Source: Liolophura sinensis (Eukaryota; Mollusca; Polyplacophora; Chitonida; Chitonidae). From it: a DNA stretch of 60,000 nt. Below are positions 36,385 to 48,180 of this stretch, piece by piece. Each line of letters starts with the position of its first letter. Positions within the stretch are counted from its first letter, which is position 1. Both the position numbers and the translations under genes were made by a program. Location of the stretch: positions 9,946,193-10,006,192 of the forward strand of contig NC_088306.1 in the NCBI RefSeq assembly GCF_032854445.1. Reading direction: 5' to 3'. The notes under the pieces are model-generated. The model saw only the letters and a list, made by a program, of their open reading frames with translations, did no database searches and was not told the DNA's origin.

Positions 36385-37280
36385 AGTAGTATTCAGCGGT
36401 CAAGACGAGTCGGACTCGAGACAAGCCATGGGGACGAGCCGTGACGTCCCCATGCTCTGGTGAAGGAGTAGCCAGGTAACGGGAAACGAACAATGTATTA
36501 TGCCGTATCGGCCAGTTGGCAAAGCCTAATAAAATAGCTACGTTGGGTGACTTACCGTTCCGTGTTGAGCACGTCGATTCACTTGCCAAGCCCACAGATG
36601 GTAGAACGTCTTCTGAAAAGGCTTCACATGTGTAAATTCGTTTTTTCCCCTGGGTCTGCTGGTGCCGGACCATGTCCGTCCATCGGGAAAACGCCCAGAC
36701 GCATGTATCGCACGTGAACTTCTCTCCCCGAATGGTGTGCGTTCTCTGATGCCTGAGCCAGATGTCCCCCTCTGAGAATGTCCTGGGGCAGGCTTGGCAG
36801 GCAAACTCCGAGGGCTCTCCGTGTACTGGATGTTCACGCCGCAATAAATCTGCCTGGCGAGAAAACTCTCGCTGGCATTGTGCGCATGTGTGGACCATAA
36901 TTGTTAGACGAAAGATGGCGTTCACAAAGGCTTTTAATCGGTTTTGTACACACCCAAACAAGCTGCACTTGGAAGGGTCCACTACTGTCCGTGTGATGGG
37001 GCACTTTCCCTTCCTTCTGTCGTCAGCGAACGTTGAATCAGAGACAGTCCCACTGGTTTAACTGTAGCGTAAGGCTCCGCTCCCCATCTCCCAATCCTCT
37101 ATTAGTATACAGTACTGTACAATACAGCAATGTACTGTACTGTACACCACACCACACCACACCTAGAGGCTTCCCCCATCTACCAGCCCATGTTGCATTC
37201 ATCTCGAGCTAGCCTGTGCTTAGAGCGCGGACTCAACGACATGGCTTCTTTCCGACACGTTTTGACCGCAGTATACTACT
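36385..37280. mobile_element. Terminal-inverted-repeat element inserted in a minisatellite
   Basis: Left end AGTAGTATTCAGCGGTCAA (36385-36403). The right end (37262-37280) is its inverse with two mismatches. Weaker inner symmetry follows (AAGCCATG on the left, CATGGCTT on the right). If the target duplication is TA, it is at 36384-36385 and 37280-37281. Minisatellite flanks both sides. No transposase seen; carries a decayed zinc-finger frame on the - strand. Superfamily not assigned. Confidence 0.75.
36548..36898 (-). pseudogene. Decayed C2H2 zinc-finger coding remnant inside the TIR element
   Basis: From ATG at 36898 the frame reads MVHTCAQCQREFSRQADLL. Finger 2 is canonical (CQACPRTFSEGD with H and H in C-X2-C-X12-H-X3-H spacing). 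Finger 1 has altered spacing, finger 3 has Gln for the last His, and finger 4 has Cys lost plus a one-base frame shift near TGTGAAGCC. A strong donor-like GTAAGT follows at about 36550. Probably a broken transposon-associated DNA-binding protein. The frame continues as non-homologous sequence into the flanking minisatellite. Confidence 0.65.
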
Positions 37281-37365
37281 AACGTTAGATCAACTTAACA
37301 TCAACATTAGATCAACACGAACGCTAGATCAACTTAGCAACAACGCAACAACAACGTAACTTAAA
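37281..37365 (+). repeat. AACATCAACGT / TTAGATCAACTTAAC array, right part
   Basis: ACGTTAGATCAACTTAACAT and similar units continue the array of 36040-36384. Confidence 0.8.
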
Positions 37366-39390
37366 CTTACTTTCGATATGGCGTAAATTAGAAGGCACAC
37401 TGAGTGTCACAAGTATATGTAAGGAGAATCTCGTAAACCTCTCCACATCTTATAAAAGGAGTATTATATCACCAGTAGTAGAGTATAAGCTAACAACCGG
37501 TAGTACCGCGGATATCTTCCACTGCGGGACCCATGGCTTATAACGTCTGACTCTCACCCCCAAACAGCGATAAACTGGCGACAAGTTTGTGTGGGTAGAG
37601 CCGGTGTCGTGTGAGCTCCTTATCAAATATAGGTTCACTTTCAAGGCTTTATCTCTCCATAATAATCTTCCGCCGAGAGTCAACAGTCGCAGACTTACAC
37701 ACGACAAAACGCTCGTTACATCAGCCTAATGAGAAGTGTAAACAAACATTCATAAACATATAAACCTGCCTGATAGCCGATCCTATCAACCCTTTGGCGT
37801 ACAGGCGGTTGAAGGAATAGCCTGGTATCAAAAATAGAACTGTACAGGTCAATCAGCAACTGGTCTCTCATTTCCAACAAAGTATTAACATAACTATGAT
37901 TGTGACGCTTGCATAGAATTACACAATAACTTAATCATGAACTGATGGTATTGTAATATTTACCCAGGCTTATCACCACTCAATGAAGAGATTATCCATC
38001 TTGAGGGTATACGATGACTGGCCGTCCTAGCTACCTGTACTTGTTAAGAGAGATTCGTTTATCATGCTATGTGTCTTTACATGTGAGTTAACATCAAACC
38101 TTCCACCATCAGCAGTGTTTCCCCTCAGGTTGGAGACGGGTACTCGACCAGCTAAGCGTCCATGCTACCCATCGTCATCTAAAGTACAAGACCTGTACGG
38201 ATACAGATGGGTCAGAAGAAGGCACCACGGCTTCCACTATCGCCATTTTGCGCCCCGTTTTAGCTTCATATCCCATGCGCTGTATTCCACACCCTTTTCT
38301 CAAATTACGGCTCTCTCTTGGCTCTAGCCGCGGGTACAGGCGTACCCTGTCATGTATATGCTTTCCTGTTGATACACAGCTTATTGGATTTGGCATATAG
38401 ATGTCTGCTTCGGTCTTAACCGTAAACTATTGGCCTATATCGCATATGTACAAAAGGGCGACTTGGTGACTGCTCCAGTCGTATCGCTGTTCGCCTGTCT
38501 TCAGACAACAGCGGAAATGGACGAGTTTTGAACAGCGTGTTTCACTAGCCATATAATCAAGAAAACATTGGAGATATAGGCCTGAACTGGAGATAGTGAA
38601 AGCTGTCAAAGCCATTTTCAAATAGCAAGGTAATAGGAATTATGGAAAGATTTGTCTTTATGCCCGGCCTTACATTGTTAGGACAGGAATACGTGTACGC
38701 GTCTTCAGAAAAATACACGTTGTTTTGTGTAGTTTTCACGCAGGTAATGTCATTTACGATAAAACAGTGATGAGTACACCCATTTACTGATGTTTTACGA
38801 ATGTGTCTCCATTACCACTTTGGTATCAATGCTGAAAACAGTATGAATAAAATATAGAAACAGCGTATCGAGGTTGCATAAAACATCTTTGAAAATGGCC
38901 AGCTACCTTGTCCATCACAGACTGTCCTAGAAGCACAAACGTGTTGTGAGGCTAGAATGATTTATTTATCAGCGTGCCGTATCTGAGATGCTGAAGCATG
39001 CGCACGCCAATTGTTTTGCAGTTTGCATCTCATTACACCAAATGAGTAAACGCATACGCATAAGAGATGCTACCTTAAGACTGAACAGTGGATTGGTATT
39101 TGCTACATAATATAACCTCGAACTACCTGTGGCGGAGCACTGACATGTGAGAATTAGCCCACGGTGATAACAAACTCTAAATACTCTTATACTGCTTTAC
39201 ATTCAAACTGAGACCGTGTAAGAATTCAGATACAGCACTATAATTTTTTCAAAAGAAAAGGCAACACATACTATAACCTTATACTGGGCAGACGGGTGTA
39301 AGCAGACCTAAACGGGCACAGCCATATTTTTTTCTGGCGTGCTTATAATTTGTAACTTTGGAAATAAACTTTAAATCTGGAATTCATAAG
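37366..39390. other. Intergenic; nothing recognised
   Basis: No exon, SINE or tandem repeat that I can support on either strand. Confidence 0.5.
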
Positions 39391-39523
39391 AAGCTATGGG
39401 ATGCACCATATTAGAGCGACTGGTGTCGTGTCACTGGCACCGACGCGTGTTTTAGAGAAACAGGGTTCGCGTGACATCACCGGAAACAGGCGTACGTGCT
39501 ATCGGGCTTACTCAAAACTGACA

Positions 39524-39735
39524 ATATGGCGGCGCTTTCGGTTTCATCAGCGTGCGCATTTCGGCTTACGCGATATCTCGGTTATACTACATCACAAAAA
39601 GAAAAAGATAGTCTTCCTAAACTTAAGCATACATTGATGCAAAGTATAACTCCAAGAGAAGTGAAAAAATTATTGACTCAAGGTCAAATGCTAAAACTAC
39701 ACGCAAGTAAAAGTGTGTGCAGTTCGGCTGGTTGA
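39524..39735 (+). CDS. Possible small gene or first exon with mitochondrial-type presequence
   Basis: ATG in CAATATGGCGGCG context, resembling a YY1-type start region. Seventy codons begin MAALSVSSACAFRLTRYLGY: Arg-containing, Ala/Ser-rich, no acidic residues, as in a mitochondrial targeting peptide. A hydrophilic stretch follows, including SITPREVKKLLTQGQMLKL. A GTAAAAGTG donor-like site near 39705 could end an exon before the in-frame TGA at 39733-39735. Beyond the stop, the +1 frame stays open for 27 codons (FGWLRFTVDYMSHGVEEC), so this could also be a frame-shifted retrocopy. I do not recognise the family. Confidence 0.35.
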
Positions 39736-40615
39736 GGTTCACTGTTGACTATATGTCTCATGGAGTTGAAGAATGTGCTTTGAAGATTCTCACAAATACT
39801 CTCTAAAGCATCCCCCTACATATTAAAAAAAAACGTGACGGCGTAGTGACGACAGACCGATGCTGCAGAACTTTCAGCGAAAAAAATCTCCCAGTATCAT
39901 TAGTGCTAATTTTCAAACGTCAGCACAACTCAAACACATTAACAGGAACGCCAGAAAAGCAGAAACATTGAGAAAAATTAGTTGAACCTATATTAACTTC
40001 AACACAACCTTCAGCCCACTTAGACTTGCTAACGTCCAAATTAACCTGTATTTTCCTCATTATGTCAGAAAGCTACATGCAGTTATGTCCGTGCGTATAA
40101 TGTCCCACAACCATATATAGACTATGTACATGTCCTGCATCGACTTCTGAAGCAGCAAATTACCTAACCACGTATAACGGTTATAGGATTTAAGTTCCAG
40201 TGGAATGTGGCTCGTCATTGTAATAGGATCAGTTTACACCATATAATAGCCGTCCACTTTGTATCGACATTTTTTTCCTTCCAGCTTTATTTTCTTTCAG
40301 CCCTTTGTCTGCTCAATGCAGCCTGGCTTTCAAGGAATTTCGGCTATGCTTCAATTTGCTCCAATTTTCTTCAATTAACTTCAATACGTCCACATGTCCT
40401 CAACGCATGCAGCTTTCGTCAATAGATTCACTCCAATAGGCCTGTCTTGATTGTGGTGCTAAACAACAATCAACTAAAACTGAACCATATGCCTTCTATA
40501 TGTAGCCTACTGCAACGGAATTCTGATTATATAACCCAAAGAAATGCATTTCATAGTGTGCTAGTGTCCAAGTATGTGTATCCTCAAGCACAGATAAACT
40601 GACATCGTAACATAA
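39736..40615. other. Intergenic; nothing recognised
   Basis: Apart from the short open stretch just after 39735, no supported feature. Confidence 0.4.
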
Positions 40616-40634
40616 TGCATTGGACGTCCAAATT

Positions 40635-40945
40635 TGCATAAGAAAATACTACACCGGGCGTCCAAATTTGAATAACATATATTGCATTTCACGCACAAAT
40701 CTGAATAATATATATCTGCATTTCACGTCCAAATCTGAATAACATATATTTGCATTTCACGTCCAAATCTGAATAATATGTATTGCATTTCACGTCCAAA
40801 TCTGAATAACATATATCTGCATTTCACGTCCAAATCTGAATAATATATATTTGCATTTCAGGTCCAAATCCGAATAATATGTATTGCACTTCACGTCCAA
40901 ATCTGAATAACATATATCTGCATTTCACGTCCAAATCTGGATCTA
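40635..40945 (+). repeat. 33-35 bp minisatellite
   Basis: About nine units containing CATTTCACGTCCAAATCTGA followed by ATAACATATATCTG or ATAATATGTATTG. Confidence 0.93.
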
Positions 40946-41844
40946 CAAATCTGACAACACGAGTTAACTTAAAGCAAATAATTTCATTCAAACAGGGACA
41001 GTGTGCGTGCATGAATGTACACAGCTTTGGCCTGGTAACATGTTTTCAAACCTTTTCTTTTCTTCAGGAAAATGGTTCAAAAAGAAGAATTACGGAATCT
41101 TTGAAGAATAGTCAGAAAAGTGATTTGTCTTCTGTCATGCACTCTCACCGTACGATATGGCCGCCAAGCGCTGGGTCCCCGTTGTGAGCCTCGCTCAGCC
41201 AGCTGGCTCGCTTTTCACGGCTTGGTGGATAGGTAACACTGTGGAGCTGTGATAACATTTGAATCACGTGGCAATAGATGATGTCAGCTCTTTGTTTCAG
41301 TGACGTCAGTCATCTCTGTGTTCCCAGGCGACAAACTGATACAGTGTGGTATAGCCAGGATTTTCCACGGTACCAAGCTCTACACATGCACATCACTCCC
41401 AGGCTGCAGTCTGATGCAGTGTCACCTAAACATCTAGAGCATGGATCACCACAAAGGGAACCCATATTAGCGCTGAAAAAATCAATAACATAGGAAGCTA
41501 TCAATTGTTCATGATTTTGACCTTTGAACCACTGACAGTGGCCAATCAGCTCGTGTAGATTGATTTTTACAGCTGCATAATTAAGCATAATCTATGCCTC
41601 ATTAAGTTTTCTTTTTACAATAAAAACCAGTGTGTGTCAGTGAATTAAATATTCAGACGAACAATCATAAAGTACTTGAATGGTAAATGGAATATATTGT
41701 AGACATATATATGTATGTATACTAGCAGTTACACTGTTACAAATTGTTCTATGTTTAGTAATACGTTGTCATGCTGATTCTATCAAATGTAATGGTATTG
41801 TCTGGTTTCACCATCATTCATTTTTATCTCGCCTTTACGAAGTA

Positions 41845-41990
41845 TTTATTGATTTATTTGATTAGTATTTTACGCCGTTCTCAAGAATATTTCATTTACA
41901 CTTCGGCGGTCAGCATTATGGTGTGAGGAAACCAGTGAAACCCATGACTATCTGAAGGTTGCTGTAGACCCTCCCACATACGGCAGGTCG
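41845..41990 (-). mobile_element. SINE family 1 fragment, inverted (shared by copies A and B)
   Basis: TATTTTACGCCGTTCTCAAG, CTTCGGCGGTCAGCATTATG and CTGAAGGTTGCTGTAGACC. The same SINE sits after CTCGCCTTTACGAAGTATTT in copy B, so it predates the duplication. Confidence 0.8.
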
Positions 41991-42004
41991 TTGCGAAGTA
42001 AAAA

Positions 42005-42615
42005 GTGGGGAAGTGTCAGTAAAGTTGTTGGTGTCTGTGATGTTATGGGGAAGTGTCAGTAACGTTGTCGGTGTTTGTGCTGTTATGGGGAAGTGTCAGT
42101 AACGTTGTTGGTGTCTGTGATGTTGTGGGGAAGTGTCAGTAACGTTGTCGTTGTTTGTGCTGTTATGGGGAAGTGTCAGTAACGTTGTTGGTGTCTGTGA
42201 TGTTGTGGGGAAGTGTCAGTAACGTTGTCGGTGTTTGTGCTGTTATGGGGAAGTGTCAGTAACGTTGATGGTGTCTGTGATGTTGTGGGGAAGTATCAGT
42301 ACTGTTGTCGGTGTCTGTGCTGTTGGGGGGGGGGGGAGTATCAGTAACGTTGTCGGTGTCTGTGATGTTAGCCTTCTCTGTTCATGCCGCGTTGTTTCGA
42401 TATAATGAACATATATATTCATACGCGTGTTTGTACTGTTATGGGGGAAGTGTCAATAACGTTGTCAGTGTCTGTGCTGTTGGGGGGGGGGGGGGGAGTG
42501 TCAGTAACGTTGTCGGTGTCTGTGCTGTTGTGGGGGGGTATCAGTAACTTTGTCGCTGTCTGTGCTGTTGGGGGGGGGGGCGAAGTATCAGTAACGTTGT
42601 CGGTGTCTGTGATGT
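42005..42615 (+). repeat. 40-bp minisatellite with 80-bp higher-order pattern
   Basis: Units of AAGTGTCAGTAACGTTGT plus GGTGTCTGTGATGTTGTGGG. Two variants alternate in the first part (42009-42300). Several G runs of 9-14 bases occur from 42325 on. A non-repeat segment at 42360-42436 interrupts it and recurs at 42606-42684. Confidence 0.93.
42360..42436 (+). repeat. Segment duplicated at the two satellite junctions
   Basis: TGTGATGTTAGCCTTCTCTG, TTCATGCCGCGTTGTTTCGA and ATTCATACGCGTGTTTGTAC are repeated almost exactly at 42606-42684. Confidence 0.9.
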
Positions 42616-42675
42616 TAGCCTTCTCTGTTCATGCCGCGTTGTTTCGATACAATGAACATATATATTCATACGCGT

Positions 42676-44440
42676 GTTTGTACCTCAGTGTAGCTTGATC
42701 CATGTGTATAGGGCCTATGTTTGTACCTCAATGTAGCTTGATCCATGTGTATGGGGCCGATGTTTGAACCTCAATGTAGCTTGATCCATGTGTATGGGGC
42801 CGATGTTTGAACCTCAATGTAGCTTGATCCAAGTGTATAGGACCTATGTTTATACCTCAATGTAGCTTGATCCATGTGTATAGGGCCTATGTTTGTACCT
42901 CAATGTAGCTTGATCCAAGTGTAGAGGACCTATGTTTGTACCTCAATGTAGCTTGATCCAAGTGTAGAGGACCTATGTTTGTACCTCAGTGTAGCTTGAT
43001 CCATGTGTATAGGACCTATGTTTGTACCTCAATGTAGCTTGATCCAAGTGTATAGGACCTATGTTTGTACCTCAATGTAGCTTGATCCATGTGTATAGGG
43101 CCTATGTTTGTACCTCAATGTAGCTTGATCCAAGTGTATAGGACCTATGTTTGTACCTCAATGTAGCTTGACCCATGTGTATAGGACCTATGTTTGTACC
43201 TCAATGTAGCTTGATCCAAGTGTATAGGGCCTATGTTTGTACCTCAATGTGACTTGATCCATGTGTATAGGGCCTATGTTTGTACCTCAATGTAGCTTGA
43301 TCCATGTGTATAGGGCCTATGTTTGTACCTCATTGTAGCTTGATCCATGTGTATAGGGCCTATGTTTGTACCTCAATGTAGCTTGATCCATGTGTATAGG
43401 ACCTATGTTTGTACCTCAGTGTAGCTTGATCCATGTGTATGGGACCTATGTTTGTACCTCAATGTAGCTTGATCCAAGTGTAGAGGACCTATGTTTGTAC
43501 CTCAGTGTAGCTTGATCCAAGTGTATAGGGCCTATGTTTGTACCTCAATGTGACTTGATCCATGTGTATAGGGCCTATGTTTGTACCTCAATGTAGCTTG
43601 ATCCATGTGTATAGGGCCTATGTTTGTACCTCATTGTAGCTTGATCCATGTGTATAGGGCCCTATGTTTGTACCTCAATGTAGCTTGATCCATGTGTATA
43701 GGACCTATGTTTGTACCTCAGTGTAGCTTGATCCATGTGTATAGGACCTATGTTTGTACCTCAATGTAGCTTGATCCAAGTGTAGAGGACCTATGTTTGT
43801 ACCTCAGTGTAGCTTGATCCAAGTGTATGGGACCTATGTTTGTACCTCAATGTAGCTTGATCCATGTGTATGGGACCTATGTTTGTACCTCAATGTAGCT
43901 TGATCCATGTGTATAGGACCTATGTTTGTACCTCAGTGTAGCTTGATCCATGTGTATAGGGCCTATGTTTGTACCTCAATGTAGCTTGATCCATGTGTAT
44001 AGGGCCTATGTTTGTACCTCAGTGTAGCTTGATCCATGTGTATAGGGCCTATGTTTGTACCTCAATGTAGCTTGATCCATGTGTATGGGACCTATGTTTG
44101 TACCTCAATGTAGCCTGATCCATGTGTAGAGGACCTATGTTTGTACCTCAGTGTAGCTTGATCCAAGTGTATAGGGCCTATGTTTGTACCTCAATGTAGC
44201 TTGATCCATGTGTATGGGACCTATGTTTGTACCTCAATGTAGCTTGATCCATGTGTAGAGGACCTATGTTTGTACCTCAGTGTAGCTTGATCCAAGTGTA
44301 TGGGACCTATGTTTGTACCTCAATCTAGCTTGATCCATGTGTATAGGACCTATGTTTGTACCTCAACGTAACTTGATCCATGTGTATAGGGCCTATGTTT
44401 GTACCTCAATGTAGCTTGATCCATGTGTATAGGGCTGGAC
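42676..44440 (+). repeat. 43-bp satellite array, about 41 units
   Basis: Each unit holds ACCTATGTTTGTACCTCAAT then GTAGCTTGATCCATGTGTAT and AGG or GGG. Variants (ATGTGTATAGGG, AAGTGTAGAGGA, CAGTGTAGC) recur in ordered blocks, so local multi-unit duplications have occurred. Confidence 0.97.
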
Positions 44441-44631
44441 TTCAGGGCTGGACACTATGTCCTTCACCCTGTAGACTGTAGGCTGGTTAGACTCTTTTGT
44501 TTAGCCTGAGTTAGGTCGGAATAGAGGATTGCTTCCTTTGTTCACCGTCACAGGTTTACCCTGACAGATGGGTTAGATTATTTTTCTCAACAGCCTTCAT
44601 TAAAAAAAAAACCCAAAACAACAACAAAAAA

Positions 44632-44745
44632 AACTGGGCCAGCAATTGTTGGACTTGGACTCACAGCGACCTAATTGGTGAAAGACTCGTGGGTTATTGC
44701 ACCACGTTAATCACCTTGGTCACGGAGGTATCGCGACAAAATTTA
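44632..44745 (-). mobile_element. SINE family 1 tRNA-like head, inverted
   Basis: TGGACTTGGACTCACAGCGA, GAAAGACTCGTGGGTTATTG and CACGTTAATCACCTTGGTCA are the reverse of the head. Body and tail are missing. Confidence 0.65.
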
Positions 44746-45364
44746 CATATACTTACCATATACAGTCTATTTGATGTTAACTGTACTCAAATAGTTCAGT
44801 CTAGCGTATAGGAAAAAGTTCACTCTCTGTTTAAGCACATTCTCCATCTAGATTATTCACATTAAACTTAAAAATTTTGAAGTTGAAGTCCAACTTCTAT
44901 ATTAACAAAACTGAATCGGAAAAGATACCATAATTCGGCTGGCTCTTTTTCATCCCGTAATCAATGTCAAAATAATGTTTGTGCCACATTTCTCTTCAGT
45001 TTTTTATAATTTTGTTCATAAATAAATTGGCCGTAAATATCTGTTCCTTTTGATCAGGTCACAGCTGTATGGATACAATTATTTATTTCATTTGTCATTT
45101 TACTGTGTGGGCGTTGAGATTTTCTGTAGATCATAGATGGCTATTGCAGTTTAACTATGGCCATTTTCTTTGTTCCCATTGAACACTCAGCATTCAGCCA
45201 AAATTACTACTTGTAAATCACACTATAATCTGCAATAAATACCACTGGGCCCCAGTGTACTGCCACTGGGCCCCAAGAGTAAGTAAGTGCTTAGGGTTTA
45301 ACGTGGTACTGGGTCCTAAGACCATCACGGACTGCAGGTGCTACCCGACCGTCATCACGTTCTC

Positions 45365-45506
45365 CCATTCGGTTAAGGTGCGCTACCACAGGGTCCCCCA
45401 TGCATTACCACAAAGTCCCCATGCATTACCCCACGGGTCCCCACGGGTCATAACTCGGTCCCCGTGTTCTACCACTCAGTCCCCGTTCTCTGCCACTCTG
45501 TAATGA
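45365..45506 (+). repeat. Degenerate GTCCCC-rich ~20-bp tandem repeat (copy A version)
   Basis: Repeated GGTCCCCCATGCATTACCAC-like units. Copy B has the counterpart at 52480-52630. Confidence 0.65.
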
Positions 45507-45507
45507 G

Positions 45508-45810
45508 CGACCCCGGAATCAACGCTGGAATGAGGTAATACTAAAAGACTTTTAAAAAAACTGCTTTGCTAGGCGCTCAGCACAGAGAGAGGTAGAGAAA
45601 TGAAACGGGACTGGTCAACCTGATGTCAGTATAAGTTGACTGGGTGAGGTGTCATGTCTGGTGTCTTCAGCATGATACTTCAGTGGCGGCAGCATGGACT
45701 CGCCCTGCCAGAAGAAGACATAACATATATGAACAGACATATAATGACTCCTCGTCGTCATATTACTGAAAAATTGTTAAGCGCGACGTTAAACCCAAAG
45801 CATATATACA
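45508..45810 (+). mobile_element. SINE family 3 copy, specific to duplication copy A, 8-bp TSD
   Basis: GACTGGTCAACCTGATGTCA, GTGTCATGTCTGGTGTCTTC, CGTCGTCATATTACTGAAAA and a CGACGTTAAACCCAAAGCA tail. Flanked by GTAATGAG at 45500-45507 and 45811-45818. Copy B has a near-empty site (AGTAAAGAGTATTTC near 52640). Confidence 0.8.
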
Positions 45811-46642
45811 GTAATGAGTATTTCCTTTTGGAATGGAACAACATGTAGTCTGTATTTTACAAAACAAACAAAAAACAAAAACAAAAAAAACCCCTAAAAA
45901 TAAAGAAACTTTTCATCAGGGTATTTGTCTCGGATACGGTACTGGTTTTTAATGGCTTTTAGTTCGTTGCCTGTGTTGCGTACCACGATTTCTTGTTTGA
46001 CGTATATTGTCAACTCACTATGACGTCGGCTAAGTCCTACCTTAACATTTTGGTTAAGTTCGCACGGGAGTATCCCCACGCTAGGTGAAACATTTCCCTC
46101 TTTTCCCGCGCGTTCAGCTTGAGGTTGTACATATCCTGGGAAGTATTTTGATCAACTGCCCTATGCAATGAAATAAAAGAAGGCTTACAAATGAGTTATG
46201 AGATTTAGGAGGCTTAACCTTTAAATATACAAACATACTTAAGTTAGATCTAAGTAATAATTACATGTGTGACATTTGGTAATTAGTTACAAATACGTCC
46301 AGTTTGGTATTTTACTGGAAGTGACACCACTGGAATGTGGCCCTGACGTTTGGGTCAACAATTTTGTACGCCTCGAAAACCTCAAAAGAATGGCTGTCTG
46401 GAAGTTTCGTGTATGGTAGACCGGACAGTGCCTTTGGTCTTATTTCGTATCGACTTCTGCATTGTGAGTAATTTTACAGACACTTTCTACCTTCATCTGC
46501 AATAATATGTACATAGTTTTCAAAATACAGTTCACCTAAGTAACAAGTTTTTTTTCTGAAACGTTTGAGCTGATCCAACTCCAAGCCTGAGATTGTAATT
46601 ATTTAGTGCTGATATCACTCGAGGTTTTGTTTGCGGTTAGAT

Positions 46643-46892
46643 TTATCTATTTATTTGTTTATTTATTTGATTGAATGGTGTTTTACGCTGTACTCAAGAA
46701 TATTTCACTTATACGACGGCTCCCAGTATAATGGTGGGAGGAAACCCACAACCATCCACAGGTTGCTGGCAGGCCGTCCCACGTACGGCCGGAGAGGAAA
46801 CCAACATGAGCTGGGCTTGAACTCACAGGGACCGCATTGGTGAGAGGCTCCCGTGTCATTACGCTGTGCTAGCGCGCTAACCAACTGAGCTG
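46643..46892 (-). mobile_element. Full-length SINE family 1, inverted
   Basis: ATTTATTTGATTGAATGGTG tail through GCGCTAACCAACTGAGCTG head. A short GGTTAGA flanks both sides (46636 and 46900 regions). Not present in copy B. Confidence 0.9.
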
Positions 46893-46967
46893 TTTATGGT
46901 TAGACGTCACCGTGTATTCATTATGTTGGTGGCTTTACGATTGTATCTTCAGCAATCTAATATCACT

Positions 46968-47165
46968 GGGGGCATACGTGGCCTAATGGTTAGCGTACTG
47001 GCACAGCAGAACGACCCATGAGCCCCGCACTTGTGCTGGTTACCGTTCCGGTCGTAGGACTGACAGCATCCTGCGGATGGTCGTGGGCTTCCCCCGACCT
47101 CTGCTCGGTTTCCTCCCACCGTAATGCTAGACGCCGTCGTTCAAGTGGAAAATTCTTGAGCCTGT
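46968..47165 (+). mobile_element. SINE family 1 variant
   Basis: Head GCATACGTGGCCTAATGGTT, body CATCCTGCGGATGGTCGTGG, CACCGTAATGCTAGACGCCG, then a diverged tail. Internally shortened. Confidence 0.8.
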
Positions 47166-47681
47166 TTATAGTGCAGAGGGTTCTCACCGATGGTTCATTT
47201 TGCCCAAATTACTTGACCTAAGTACCGCCCTATCTTCACTCTCACTGTGTACTGGCGACAGGTCAACTATATTTCTGGACCTCTCTTTAGTCTGAGCGTC
47301 AAGCCAGGGGAATGACAAGACCGCATATTTCAAACGCTTAAATAAATATGACGTGATGAGGGCTTGAACCGGTTCTTTAGCTCAGAAATCGGACGATCTA
47401 TACCACTATAGTGTGGTGACATCAGTGCAAGTCTTGCCTGTTAAACAGTTTTTTTAAATGTATGATTTGGTGCCTTTTTTATTGACTTGTGGTATCTGTA
47501 TGTTGGGCTGCACGCTTACCGTAAATTTACGTACATATACAGCGACGAATGCGTAACAGTACAGACACATGGTCACGAAAAGCTGTTTATCGTCACTGAA
47601 AGCGGTGCATCCATCGTTGAACATCAGAGAAATACAGAATATACCACCTGTATTTACCACCTATTTACAAAATACCACCTA

Positions 47682-48180
47682 TCTACCTACTAGTTCCATT
47701 CTCAAATCCAACAGATCCATTACCTCGTCCATTAAAACTAATTGCCGTTCCATCTGACCCAATCGCCAATTTAATGGCACTAAATGCCGACCAAGTGTAA
47801 CCATCTATCAGAACCGATCGCCGGTCAACCAGACCCGATTCCCTACCCGGCACAAAAATTGACGTGTCCACAAAATCAAACTGTGTACGTGGCACAAGCT
47901 ATTATCGACGTATTAAATCCAGCCAATGATCAAGAAGAACCCACTGATTTAACAAAACCAGAAGTCATTATAACAGAAGACAGATCTCAAACGAAAGAAC
48001 CAATGGTCTAGCAAGAGCATATTATAGCCAAGGCTAATAACTGGGAGGCACCCATTCTCCTGCATGATTTACAACAGGGAAATGTGTGGCGCCTATTACA
48101 AAGCGAGCGGCGCCTATTACACAGAAAGCGGCGTTGATAGCTAACCAGGCCGTGTAGATCGCTGAAAGGGCGGCACCGAG
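47682..48180 (+). pseudogene. Pseudogene copy of SLC17-B exon 1 (duplication copy A)
   Basis: Aligns to 54995-55520 with mostly single-base differences. The start codon and first ~300 coding bases are missing. In the parental frame it has TAA where copy B reads GAA (after NADQV), and TAG where copy B reads GAG (before QEY). Fewer RAAPI-type units remain and further frame damage follows. It is flanked by copy-A sequence matching DNA 1.5 kb upstream of copy B's exon, so the 5' part was deleted here. No exon-2 partner is seen downstream. Confidence 0.88.

Noticed and set aside
36899-36982. Longer N-terminus for the zinc-finger frame
   Set aside because: Needs a non-ATG start and adds no finger sequence.
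42676-44440. CRISPR array or coding repeat
   Set aside because: A 43-bp satellite with no spacer diversity and no sustained open frame.
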